Shown here one piece after another: positions 20,904 to 33,900 of a DNA stretch of 64,000 nucleotides (positions within the stretch are counted from its first letter, which is position 1; the number at the start of each line of letters is the position of its first letter). Source of the DNA: Certhia americana (taxonomy: Eukaryota; Chordata; Aves; Passeriformes; Certhiidae). The stretch is taken from the NCBI GenBank assembly GCA_018697195.1, contig CM031870.1, positions 4,279,223 to 4,343,222 on the forward strand. The letters run 5' to 3'. The notes under the pieces were generated by a model. It was not told the DNA's origin and ran no database searches. It saw nothing but the letters and a program-made list of their open reading frames with translations. A program made the translations under genes and the position numbers.

Positions 20904-23900
20904 GTACCATTTTTGACCCTTGGGCTGCTGGATGTGCCAGTGATGCACTGAGCTCTTCTTTCCTGGCCATTCTTCCTTTTGCTCTTTGGTATCCGAGTGA
21001 GTCACAATTTGTGTCTCATAGCAGCACTCCCATATCTCACTTCCAAGCATCCACATTCATCATTTTTGATGACAAAACACTTCCAGAAGGCAGCGCTGGG
21101 AGTTGCTATTCAACTCCTTTTTTTTTTTTTCTTTCCTATTTTAAGGAGCGGTTTGTCATCCACATAACCGACCTGCTAGCTGTCTCCATGATGCTTGGTA
21201 TCACAGCCCAGGTGAAGGAGGCTGGAATTGCTTGGGACAAAGGAGAGAAAAAGAGTAAGCAGAAGAGCCTAGATTTCTCTCTGAGGATGGGCCTCTTATA
21301 TGGATAGATATCTGCCCCTGATGTTGGGAGAACCTCAGCTGGGGTTGTCAGCCTGCAGTCATCCTGGGACTGACAGAGATAAGAGATGTGGCGTTTGCAT
21401 GGCTGGGTGCTTCTTGTGTCTGTGGAAGCAGTGGCTGAGAGGCTGGGGAAAGTGGGTGGAGGAGCCTCAGGCCTGAAGGATTTAAGGGGCTGAGAAGACA
21501 GGCCTTTGGTGTGGCACTGACATGACTGCCCACGTGTCACCTTCTCACAAAACTAATCTGTCTGTGCTTTGTGTTGGGGGTTTTGCTGTAGCACATGTCA
21601 GAAAGCAAAGAAAATGTGCTTTTAGAGCTGGGGAGCTCAAGTCTTTCTCATACATTCCTCTGGTTCCCCTTCTCTAGTGGAAGGTGTTCCTGCCTCTGGT
21701 GCAGGAATTGGAACAAGATGATCTTTAAGGTTCCTTCCAACCCAAACCATTTTGTGATTCTATGATTTACAGTTGATACCTCAGAGCCTTGGTTGCTGTC
21801 TTGAAACCACCACACTTCTGATGAGGCCCACACGTGTATTTTGTGACCTGACTGTTTTTCAGACCTGGAAGTGCTGCGCTCTTTCCAGAACCAAATTGCT
21901 GCTATCCAACGCGATGCTGTCTGGTGGCTGCATACAGTTGTTCCATCTATCAGCAAGCTGGCTCCAAAGGACTATGTGCACTGGTGAGAGTCAGCCTCCT
22001 CATGTCTCTGCATAACCAGCCCCTTCCCTAACACTTTGATATATTATGAAAAGCCAGGTATACACCAGGGTTTGGTTAGATTTCTCTCCCATTTTCAGAC
22101 AGGGAGTTTTAGGCAGGATTCAGGCTGGGTCTGTCTCCCTTTCTGAAATTCCTTCAGGTGCATCCTCGCACCAGAAACATAAGATAATGGAAAATATTTG
22201 ATTTATATTGTATGAGTCCACTCAGTAGGGGACTTTTAGCTACCTGACCAAACAAATTCCTGTGGACTCCTGGTTGTTTTTTTGTTTGACATCCTTTTTA
22301 AGGCTCTATGGCTGAGGGCTCCACACATAGCTCTGTCTTCTGGAAGACAGATGGTATCCTGGGGTCTTGGCACAAGGCATTACTGAGGCCTTGTTAAAGC
22401 CAGAATTAATAGTAAGCAAGATAAGTTACTGAAAGTATTAAAGCCCAGAGCCTGTGTTGTATAGTCCTCTCTGTTATGGATCATGTTGTTACTGTTGCTA
22501 GACTCACTTACCTGAGGGGGCTCCTTCGTGTGTAGGATGGGAAACTTTAGCAGGATTTGGGGGACCTTGGACTGTTGTATGTGTTCTTAAGCCTCACAGA
22601 TAGTGTTTACTGTCCTCTTCATCTCCACAGCCTCCACAAGGTGCTCTTCACAGAACAGCCAGAAACCTACTACAAATGGGACAACTGGCCCCCTGAGAGT
22701 GACCGCAAGTGAGTGTGTGCCCCTCCTGTGGTGGGTGCAGGTGGGGAGCTGCTCTAGCTGGAGACAGAGCAATGGGTGTTTTCTGGTGATCCTTATATAG
22801 CTCTGTGTTGGCAAGGCTTGGAACTGTGCTCAGATTTTCTTCATCTGTTACACTGCCATAAAATTGGGGGGTGTTGTTCCACTCTCCATCTGTTCCTCTT
22901 CCTCCTTCATTCCTGTTCCCTGTGCCAAGCTGTTCAGTATCTTGACGCTGTAGTTCTAAGGAGGGCAGCCCTGCAGTGTGTGGGTAACTGGGGTAACATT
23001 AGGGAGCTCAGATTCAAGGAGGCTAAAGAGTAGAGGTACAAGGCAATGCAAGTGATACTCAGATAATAATTTGTTACAAATAGTTGCATTTGGAGCTGGA
23101 GATCAGGGAAGGTAGTGTAAACTGTGATGTATCTCATGCTCAGATGAGTTGTAGGGTCTGTGGGAGGTTTCAGGAGCCCTCACCCTGCTGTCCAAAGAAG
23201 CGTGATTGATGTCTCGTGTCTCCTGCAGCTTCTTCCTTCGCCTGTGCTCCGAGGTTCCCATCCTGGAGGACACCCTGATGCGCATCCTTGTGATCGGATT
23301 GTCGCGGGACCTGCCCCTGGGCCCCGCCGATGCCATGGAGCTCGCAGACCACTTGGTGAAGAGGGCTGCAGCTGTGCAAGCAGATGGTGAGACTGCACAG
23401 AGCTCCCACCAGCAAGTGCTTGCTTCTGTTTCCACATCCTCCTATTGCCACCCAGGGCTGAGACAGCTCCTACCACCTACCAAAGAGCCTTTGCATCATT
23501 TAAAGTATATTTTAGTCGTGATGGCTAAGCATTTGGCTCAAAGCCAGACATGTACGGCTGTTGCTTTCTCACTAGAGAAGCTTCTTATTTTCTCTTACTG
23601 TTTCTTTCTGTTACTAATTTTGTATCATGGAGTGTCTGGGAAATTATTGGTTGTGTGGAGAATGAAGGACTGTGAACAACCACCCAGAGTTTTGAGTCAG
23701 CAGTTTTAAATTCAATTTAGTCCTTTGTACATACTGTAAAATGAAATTTGTAGGCTATGCAAAAATGGAAGGATTGGAAGTTAAATTAATTAACCAATCG
23801 TGTGCTCTTCCCAAGTCCATTATTGGGACACTTACAGAATAGCAGTTACAAAAGCAATCTTTACTCTTACCCCTTTTATGAATTCATTTTGCATTTGTCT

Positions 23901-24924
23901 ACATTCCTGCATTGCTGAGAAGTACTCCATTCAGCTGAGCTATATGTGTTTGTGGCAGAATTTAAGCTGTTGTAGAGTTTGATTCTAAAGCATCTTACAT
24001 GCTCTTAGTGCTGACTGGTTAATGGCAGAGTGATCTTGAACTGCTTAGTGCTTGTGGAAGGATCTAGACTTTGCTGTTCAATATCCTCTCAAAATGTGTC
24101 CAGTCTCTCATAGAGAATTTTAAATCCTGCACCACTTCATATACTGGAAGACTCAGAGTGAGTCTGAAAACTTGTAATGAAGTTGAAATGCATTTTTAGT
24201 TCCTCTGAGCCCTAGAAGTTCTGAGCTTATTCCTTGCTTACTTGAAGGAGTGTATCCAAGTTGTGAAAAAGTTACAAGTATCATATTGGATGCATTTGAG
24301 AAAAAAGGTACCCTTAAGAATTTAAACCAGATTGCTGCTGAAAACCTCCCATTTCTTTATATATTGACATATAAGATTTTTTAAGTGTTGCTGCTCTTTA
24401 AATGTTGATTTTTCTGGTTTTGTAATATCATGAGAGCAAGTCCACAATAACATAGTTGCTTGAAGTAAAATTTTTTTTATACTGTGATGCTTTTCTTGAA
24501 GGACTTTCAGGCAGGTAGACAGGTCAATAACTTGTTCAGTCTTTTCTTCTCCTCCAGATGTTGAGGTCCTGAGGGTAGAAAGAATCCAGCTGATCGATGC
24601 AGTCTTAAATCTGTGCACTTATCACCATCCAGAGAATATCCAGCTACCCCCAGGGTAAGACTTATCACATAGATAGATAATCTTTCTGTGATCTAGCTCA
24701 CTTTCACCTTGTGACTAACATTTCCAGCTCACAGATTTTAAGATGCTTTTCTCTATTAAATTTTGTAATAACAAAATGACAAGGAAGCCTTTTCAGAGTC
24801 ATGTTCAGGTGGGTATTTCTGTAGACCAATCAAGACCTGAGTCATGGAATGTACTTTGGTCTGCAAGCACTGACCTTTCTGCCCTAGAAATCTTCAGCTG
24901 AATCCTGCTGTCCCTCCTGGAAGG

Positions 24925-24971
<47 letters not shown>

Positions 24972-27900
24972 TTGGGAAAAGCACTGAACTGGCATGACTG
25001 AATCTAAACAGTGCATGATTAAAGAGAAAAGCAGACTTGAGAAGGGCTTAAGGAACAAAACTTGACTTGACTATTGATGGCTTTTGCAGATACCAGCCTC
25101 CAAATCTAGCTATTTCTACTCTCTACTGGAAAGCCTGGCCTCTCCTTCTTGTAGTGGCTGCATTCAATCCTGAAAACATTGGTGAGTGTGGACATTTCTC
25201 AGGATACCAGTTCTGCTGCAAAAATTGGCTTAGGTGCTTTCTGCAGAAGTCTGGTTTCTTGTGTGCAAGGCCTGTGCTGAGTTGATGAAGTAACTGCAGT
25301 TAATTAACTGTATCCCCTATGGGTGAAAAATGTGTGGAGGTGGGATTTGGACCAGCACATGGCTGGAATTGCCTTGTTTGTGCTCTAGGTGTTATGAGCT
25401 GTTCTCAAGTGAGTTTGTGTCTCCCCACTTTGGAATGTGTTAGAATATATATAAAGACTCTATTTTTTTTTTTCTGTATTCCTTATTGTTCTTCTCTACT
25501 GCAGGTCTGGCTGCATGGGAGGAGTACCCCTCGCTAAAGATGCTCATGGAAATGGTCATGACCAAGTTAGTATGGTTAAATCCCTACTTATATCAAACAC
25601 ACCACTGAAACACACATTTCTGAATTAAGTTTGTGCCATTCAACTCCTTCCTTTCCAGTGGGACTTGTGTAAAATAAACTGGCATCAACACTGCAGTTGG
25701 AGTGGGAAAAGTGCCTTCCCTCAACAAAAATATTATAAGCAAGGGAAAAAAGCTGAGAAAAGGGGGAGGGGAATGACTGCTGTGCCTTGCTGAGAAGGTC
25801 TCAGTCTCTTGGCTCCAATGAGAAACTACTTGGTTTTTTCCACATTGTCTATCAGAGCCGAGGTCCTGTGTTCTTTCTGACTGTGATTCATGAATTTTGA
25901 ATAAAGCAAGATAACCATTTCCTTTTTTTAAACTTCTTTTCTCAGTAATTATTCCTATCCTCAATGTACTTTGACGGATGAGGAGACACGCACAGAGATG
26001 ATTAATCGTGAACTTCAAATCTCCCAGAGAGAAAAACAGGAGATTCTTGCATTTGAGGGTCATCTGGCAGCTGCATCCACAAAACAAACAATTACAGAAA
26101 GCAGCAGCCTCTTGCTGTCCCAGCTGACAAGTCTGGACCCTCAGTAAGTAGCCTTCTGCATTCTGCTATTCTCATGAAATCCTAGTTAACAACACTAGTC
26201 AGGAAACCCTGCTCCCCCACTGGATGATTGCTGTGTGGAAGAAGAGCCCTGTGGTGTGGTAGCTGTGTGGGATCACAAAATCATAGAACGGTTTTGGTTG
26301 GAAGATCATCTGGTTCCAACCTGCCTGCCACCTTCCTATAAACCCCTCATGAACTGCAGAACTGACTGATCCTCGTCACATCAGAGTGAAAGTCTGTCAG
26401 CCTGTGGGTAACTTGCTGTTTCTGTGACAGGGGCCCCCCTCGCAGACCTCCACCACATGTCCTGGAGCAGGTGAAAAGCCTGAACCAGTCACTTCGCTTG
26501 GGCCACCTGCTGTGTCGCAGTCGCCATCCTGACTTCCTTCTCAACATCATTCAAAGACAGGTGGGCTGTGGTGGGACTGGATCCCTTGCCTCTGAAACTT
26601 GAGCAGAGTGAGGGGCAAAAGGAAGCTAAGTTAGATTCAGGGGAAGGTGGTTTGCTGCTCAGGAATGAGATGATAAGTATGCTGCATCTTTGTTCTGCTG
26701 ATTTGTTACTCTCATCCTTCCCAGGCCTCATCACAGTCAATGCCATGGCTGGCAGATCTGGTTCAGTCCAGCGAGGGCTCCTTGGATGTCCTGCCCGTGC
26801 AGTGTCTTTGTGAGTTCTTGCTTCATGATGCTGCTGATGAATCGACCTCAGGTGAAGAAGAAGAGGAGGGTGAGAGTAAGGACCAGCGTGCCAAGAAACG
26901 CCAGGTGAGCAGTCTCTTGGGGATCCCTTCTGTTACATACTTTCTGTGCATCCCAGATTTGATTTCACTGGACAGACCAACTTGTCACTCCACAGAGACA
27001 ACAGAAACAGAGGCAGTTGCTTGGACGCTTGCAAGACTTGCTGTTGGGACCCAAAGCAGATGAACAGACAACCTGTGAGGTGCTTGACTACTTCCTGCGG
27101 CGCCTGAGTTCCTCCCAGGTGGCTTCCCGGGTCCTGGCCATGAAGGTGAGCTGAATGAAAATCATCTTGACTAGGGTCTGTCTGAAGCCCAGGGCAGGGC
27201 CCTAGGTTATCTTGAGTCCAGAGGCAGCCAGTAAAATTGTTCCATGTCATCCTCCTTCAGTGACTTGTCTCCAAACCCCATCAAATACACTTCTGCTCCC
27301 TGCTGCTCAGAAGTTATTGCTCAACTGCTAAGTTTTACTTAAGATAGATCTGGATTTTACTATGTTTCCTGTGAAGTTCAGGTGTAGACTCAGGAGACTG
27401 TGTGCCGTGTGGAGTAATTGGCAGAGGCTGTTGTCTGGGAGGAGTGTGAGTGAGTGCCTGGTGCTCTGGAGCACAGACAAGGCAAAGAGAATTGCAGGGA
27501 GCTCAAAAAGATCATGCTTAGAAACTTCAAGCAGGGTATCTGTCAAGAAAACACATTATATGAGCTGAAACCTGTTGTGTGCTGCATTTGGATTGTTCTG
27601 TGGTGTTTGCAGTATGTTTCTGTTATATGCACTAATATGAAACTAGCAGTTCCAGCTGTGGCTTCATATGCAACAGCTGTATCTGTGTGACTTGTGCAGG
27701 GCCTGTCCTTGGTGCTGTCAGAAGGAGGAATGCGTGATGGGGAGGAGAAGGATCACCCCATGGAAGAAGACTCTGGTGATTCTGAGCTGCTGCAGGGATA
27801 TCAGTGGCTGCTGAGGGACCTCCCGAGGCTGCCACTGTTTGACAGTGTGAGAGCCACGACAGCTCTGGCCTTGCAGCAGGTGGGTGGAAGCAGCTGAAGG

Positions 27901-30900
27901 GAGGAGTGTCAGACTTGTTCTTATTCTGCTAGTCCTGAAATAGTTCTAAACAAACTGGATCTATCTGTGATATTGACATGTGCTTGTAGAAGAATTTTGC
28001 TTATGCTGGTGCTTGTTTTTATTAAATCCTGATTTCTAATGAAAGGAATTCTCATTCTAGGCCATCCACATGGAGACAGATCCCCAGACCATCAGTGCTT
28101 ACCTGGTGTACCTCTCCCAGCACGCCCCAGTGGAGGAGCAGGGACAGCACAACGACCTTGCTCTGGTGAGAGGAGGGGTTGTGTGGGGGACACATGGCAT
28201 GTCAGCACAGTGACAGGCATGTGACTTGCTGTACCACCAGGATGAGTTCTGGGGTGTGTGTTACTCCAATAACTGCATATTTGTGTCTCTGTGCATGGGT
28301 TGAAAGGCAAACCTGTGTCTTTAGTTTATATAATGAAATGGTAATCAGAGCAATAACCTCCAGTCATTAGCCCATCAGCTGGAATGGGGAATGCAAGAGT
28401 GGATAGTGGTTTGATGGAAATCCCATCAGCTGGCAGTGTTTCATAAGTAAGCAGGTGCTAAACCTGCAGTCATATGTGTTTGGGGAGAGAATGGGAAGTC
28501 AGGAACTTTAGTGGTGGGATATGTATTCCTCTGTAAACAAAACTAGATTTCTGGGTTTATTTGTTTGTGTGAGGTTTTTTTTTTTTAGAAAAGCTTCTGG
28601 TGATTTTTTTTGTTATAATGATTTTTCTTTTCTTTTTTCTCCCTGGCTGCTTTCTTTGTTGCTTTTAAGACTCATGTGCTGATGGTGCCTCTGTTGAGAT
28701 ACACGGAGGAGGTTGAGTGATAAATGTCAGTAGATCTCTTTCTTCAGGGAAATGCTCTGTAAATCCTTACTTTGTAATTGGGTGGTCGGAACACATTTGT
28801 GCTCCACTGGGGCACTGTAAAGTGCATGCAAAGCACTGGCTTCTTCCCTCCTGTGTCAGTTCTACTTTTGACTCCAGAAGTTGACCTCCAGAGTGGTGTG
28901 TACTGCGCTGTTATGGTTTGAATGACAGGTGTCTGCTAAGGCAGGCAGGAGCCTCCCTTGGAATGGAGAATGTAAACCCCCCTCCCTCTGAATTATTATA
29001 ACTTTGAAATTAAGGGGCTCTCAGGCAAAGATATGGGAATAGGAATAACAGTTCTTTTTAGGGGAACTAAAATAAAAAAATAAAACAAAAACACATGCAG
29101 TATTACAAAAGAGAAAAACCCAAACCAACCCACTGACAGAGTCAGGATACAACCTGACACCCTGTGGGTCAGAGTGTTAGTGGCAGTCCCATTCAATAGT
29201 GGCTGCAGTCCCAGTGGCAGATGTGGCTCTGTTGAAGTGATGCTCCTGTAGAAAAGTGGAGCTTTTGCTGAAGGTCCAGTGGTGATAGATGGGCCTGGTC
29301 TTCCTTTGAGAATCCAGTGGAAAAGGCTGCTTGGTGTTCCAACTCCCAGATTTTTATCCAGGTAGGAATATTTGGCTCCTCCCCTTGGCTGGAGCATTTC
29401 CCAGTGTGATGATGGAATTCTATCAGTGAGATTCAATGGCCCATTAGCAGAAGATCTCTCCCTGGAGGGAGGCTGGGCTGTGGAAGAGATAAGAAAACTA
29501 CCCCAGCAGGATTTTTGACAATTGCCCATTGACAGAAGATTACCCCACCTGGGTAATAAAACCCCAGTTTCAACAGATGGTGATAGAATACAGAGTTTTG
29601 GTTACATTTTGCACTGTAACCCATGACATGTGCTGATGATGGGAACTGGAGAATATGATGTAATGAAACAGGGGGACTTGGCCGTGTTTTGCAGTAAAGA
29701 CCTCCTGGATGGTTTTTTCCTGCAGGATGTTGCCCGACTGATCGTGGAGCGTTCCACCATCATGTCCCACCTGTTCTCCAAGCTCTCCTACAGTGCTGAG
29801 TCAGATGCAGTGCTCGTGGCTCTGCTCTCCATCTTCTCCCGCTACATCAAGCGCATGCGGCAGAGCAAGGAGGGCGAGGAGGTGTACAGCTGGGTGAGTG
29901 CCTACTGCCTTGCCCCAGCAGCTCACAGAGACTGGACAGAGACTGTTTACAAAACAGAAGCCTTTTAGGGGTTACTCAATTTGAATAAACCAATTCCAGC
30001 TTAAGAATTCCCTGATCTGAAAATAATCAGATCATGACATGGTATCAGAGCCAAGCATATATGTTTATAAAAAGCCTTTTTAACTTCTCCCCAAGTATCT
30101 TTTGTAGGAGACCTGTGAACTATGGTCTGACTAAATTTGTCCATTCTTATCTTCTCATTTTTCTCCCCACCTTTACTCATCCTGTCTTTTCCTGCCTTTT
30201 TCCAGTCAGAGTCCCAGGATCAGGTGTTCCTTCGTTGGACTAGTGGGGAAACAGCCACCATGCACATCCTTGTGGTCCATGCCATGGTTATTCTCCTGAC
30301 ACTGGGGCCACCTCAAGGTTGGTGAAGTATAGTCAGATTTTTTTAGGGGGGAATGGTCCATACAGGGTGGTTTTTCTCTGTCTGCTGTCTCCCAACGGGT
30401 CAGGCTGATGTTAATCCTTCTACTCACAGGCTTGACCCTTGCAATACTTTTTTGTAGCTGTAACATTTATCAGAATATTGCTGCAGAGACTGAAAGATTT
30501 GCAGGCTGATTTTTTTTTTTTTTTTTTTTTTCCTTCTGCAGACAGCAGGAGCTATTAAAACAATGGTGTGTTATGGTGTTGTGATAGAGAAAGGCAGGGC
30601 ATTCTAGGTACTTGTGAATATGGGAAATAATTTTTTATCCACTCTTAAGCAGGGGATGGTGATTTTTACACCTTGCTGGATATATGGTTCCCAGAGAAAA
30701 AGCCCCTTCCTACTGCTTTTCTGGTTGACACCTCTGAGGAGGCCCTGCTGCTCCCCGACTGGCTGAAGCTCCGGATGATCCGCTCCGAGGTCCCACGTCT
30801 CGTGGATGCAGGTGAGCCTGTGGCATGTTTGTTGGTTCAAACCCTGCTGGAAGGAAAGGGAGAGGCTTCCCTGCTCAAGTGTGCCCAGCCATCCTACCTG

Positions 30901-33900
30901 GCTGCCTTTGGATGGAGTCATCTGTCACTGTTACTTTTTAAGTAGGGGACTGAGTCTGAATGGGTATTCCCCTTTCTGTGTATTTTAAAGGAATGGGAGA
31001 CTGAACTGAGGTCCCATCTCTTCTACAACAATTCAGATGGAACTAAGCTATGCAATCACCAGACAACAGGCACAGCACTGTGGGAAGCTGTGCCTAAAGG
31101 ATGTAAGCTAAACCTCTGGTTGCTCTGGTCCTCATACCACTCATCAGTGCTCTCTTTCTTCTTGGTATTCAGAGCTTTCATCCCATTTTACTAATTAAAT
31201 GACAGCTGTCTATAGCCAGTGATTGAATTATTCAATAATTCCTGCCTGCAGCCATCAAGAGATAGGGTGGAAGTTATTTTTTAATACGAATGATTGCATT
31301 ACTGAGGTTCTAATAAAATTAAATAGAAGATCAGATTAGCCAGTGAGTGAATTAACTGGAAGATGCAATAAGGCGGCAATGATTTGCAGAGGAAAGAAAA
31401 TATAGAAGGCAGCTGTCAGACCTCTGGCTGTAGGCTCTCTGCAGCCCTGTCATTATTGTGTCGCTGTTGGTCCAGACAAAAGCATAAAGATCAGGTAATA
31501 AAGACTACCCTCCATGGGCAGTTCAGAGGTCTGAGGACTCAATGTTTGTCTGTTTCAGCCCTGCAGGACCTGGAGCCACAGCAGCTGCTTCTCTTTGTTC
31601 AGTCCTTTGGAATCCCAGTTTCCAGCATGAGCAAACTTCTGCAGTACCTGGATCAGGCAGTATCTCATGACCCACAGACACTGGAGCAGAACATCATGGA
31701 CAAGAGTAAGAGCTACAGATAAGACTGACTACGCATTTAACTTTTTCTTGAACAGTTTCCACGAGTATCTCCTGTGACTTCCTTGGAAAAACCCAAGCTA
31801 GTTCGGCAAACTTTGTGCACAGGCAGCTTTGTGCTTTGGCAGCTTGTTGTCACTGTAGACACCTGGGTGGCCTTTGGCTGTATTTCCCAAAATAGAGGAG
31901 GATTTTTTGGATTGGAATGGGCAGTCAAAAAGTACTTTGAAAGGTACTTTGTAAAAGAAACGAAGTTTTCAAGGCATCATGTTTACAAAGTCTGCGGGAA
32001 CAGCAGATTTTTTTGTCTGTGGGAGCTGGATAAACAGCCAATTCTGTCCTGCTTTACTGAAGAGGGCAAGATGATGATGTACTCTTATTTCCTTCTTTTT
32101 TCAGACTACATGGCTCATCTTGTGGAGGTTCAACATGAGAGAGGAGCAACAGGAGGCCAGACTTTCCACTCCTTGCTTACTGCCTCCTTACCAGCCCGCC
32201 GAGGTACTGCCTGGCATAGCCTAAATATCAAAGTCATCTTCCGAACTTTCCTCCTTTCTGGCTGTTGAGAGGAACAGGTGGAGATGTCTTAAAAAGCAGT
32301 CATGTTGCAATAAACCAGCAAGCTACAGTTAGGCACCAGTCCTTGCTAGAGTTTTTTGCTTCTGGCAAAGAGAGAAATTCCAATATTTTTGGAGTTTATT
32401 ACAGTGAGGTTTTTTGAGTCATATGGAAAAGTAGGTCTTGCTTGGAATTAAGGGAAAAGCTGCTGAATAGGTCAGTAGTTAGAGACTGAAAAGCTGAAGG
32501 TGGTCTGGTGTTGGGGCTCCAGATGCTATCTACCATAACAGCATTTTCCTTTCTTTCCTTTTACTCCTCTTGCAGACAGCGCTGAGACTGCAAGGTCAAA
32601 ATCTAGTCCTGAAAACTCTCAAAGTCAGAGTCAGATCCGGGCCTTGAGCCAGGTCCGTGTTCTGGGCCCAGAAGATGATCTGGCAGGCATCTTTCTGCAG
32701 GTACTGTTACAACCTCCAGCTGAGTAGCTGCTTCCCTGACGCAGCTTTACAAAATCCATTTCTCTTATACTTGCATCGTGTGACTCCTTATCCTGCAGTG
32801 TTTGCAGGCAGTAAATATGAAAGCCCTGATGCAATGAGGCTGTGCCATTACAGCCTGGTGGAGCTGATACTGGCAGGAATCTTTTCTTGTAGTTGGAACG
32901 TGATGTGGCTTTTGATCATGCCTAGTACTGTCAGTACCTACTAGCATGTTGCTGTCTCTGCACCTTGTTTGTTCTGTGCATAGTGCCTTTCCTCTCAGCA
33001 GTGGATGCAGGATTTGTGAAATGCTCACAGGGCCCTGGCAGCAAAGCTGTGTGCAAACAGCATTTGTACTCTGGCTTGTCTGCTTACAGAGCTTCCCTCC
33101 CTCCACTGACTCCAGAAGGAGCCTACAGGGAATTAATTGGCCAAGTCGGTTGTTGGTGTTTGGGTAGTAGGATTCCCCTGCAGTGTCAGTGTTGATCATC
33201 ATGTTGGGGTTGCAGAAATGCTGATTATGTTCATGTGCTGCTTATGCCAGGCACTAGAATGTAGAAAAAGCTGTATCAGAAGGTTCCCATTAGCCTACAG
33301 CCAGTATAACTGTACAAGATAAATCACACCTCTGCCTCCAGGTGTTCATGGTACAGCAATCCTTTCATTGTCCGTCACAAATGTGCTCCCTGTTGTATCC
33401 CCCCAGCTTTTCCCACTGACCCCAGACCCGCGGTGGCAGAACTCCAGCCTGCGGCCACTGGCCCTGGCTCTGCAGCAGGCACTGGGACAGGAGCTGGCCC
33501 ACATCCGCCAAGGGGCCGTGCCAGCTACTGGGGTCGTGGCAAGCGGGGCCACAGCGAGTGGGATCACAGCCAGCGGGGTCACGGCCAGCGAGGCTGCGAC
33601 AAGCGGAGTCACAGTGAGTGGGATCACGGCCAGCGAGGCCACGGCCAGCGGGACCACAGCGAGTGGGACCACGGCGAGTGGGACCACGGCCAGCGGGGTC
33701 ACGGCGAGTGGGACCACGGCCAGCGGGGTCACGGCGAGTGGGATCACGGCNNNNNNNNNNGCGAGTGGGACCACGGCCAGCGGGGTCACGGCGAGTGGGA
33801 TCACGGCGCGGCTGCTGCAGGCCGTGGCTGCGCTGCTCAACTCCGCGCACAGTGGTGCCCTGGTCATGGCCATGCACCGCCACCACTTCATCTCCTGCCC

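Noticed and set aside
29555..29560. AATAAA as an INTS1 poly-A signal
   Set aside because: It sits in an intron inside a repeat; downstream exons continue the conserved frame.
33539..33805. A CRISPR-like array of regularly spaced repeats
   Set aside because: The units are contiguous without spacers, in a eukaryotic coding exon; it is a minisatellite.
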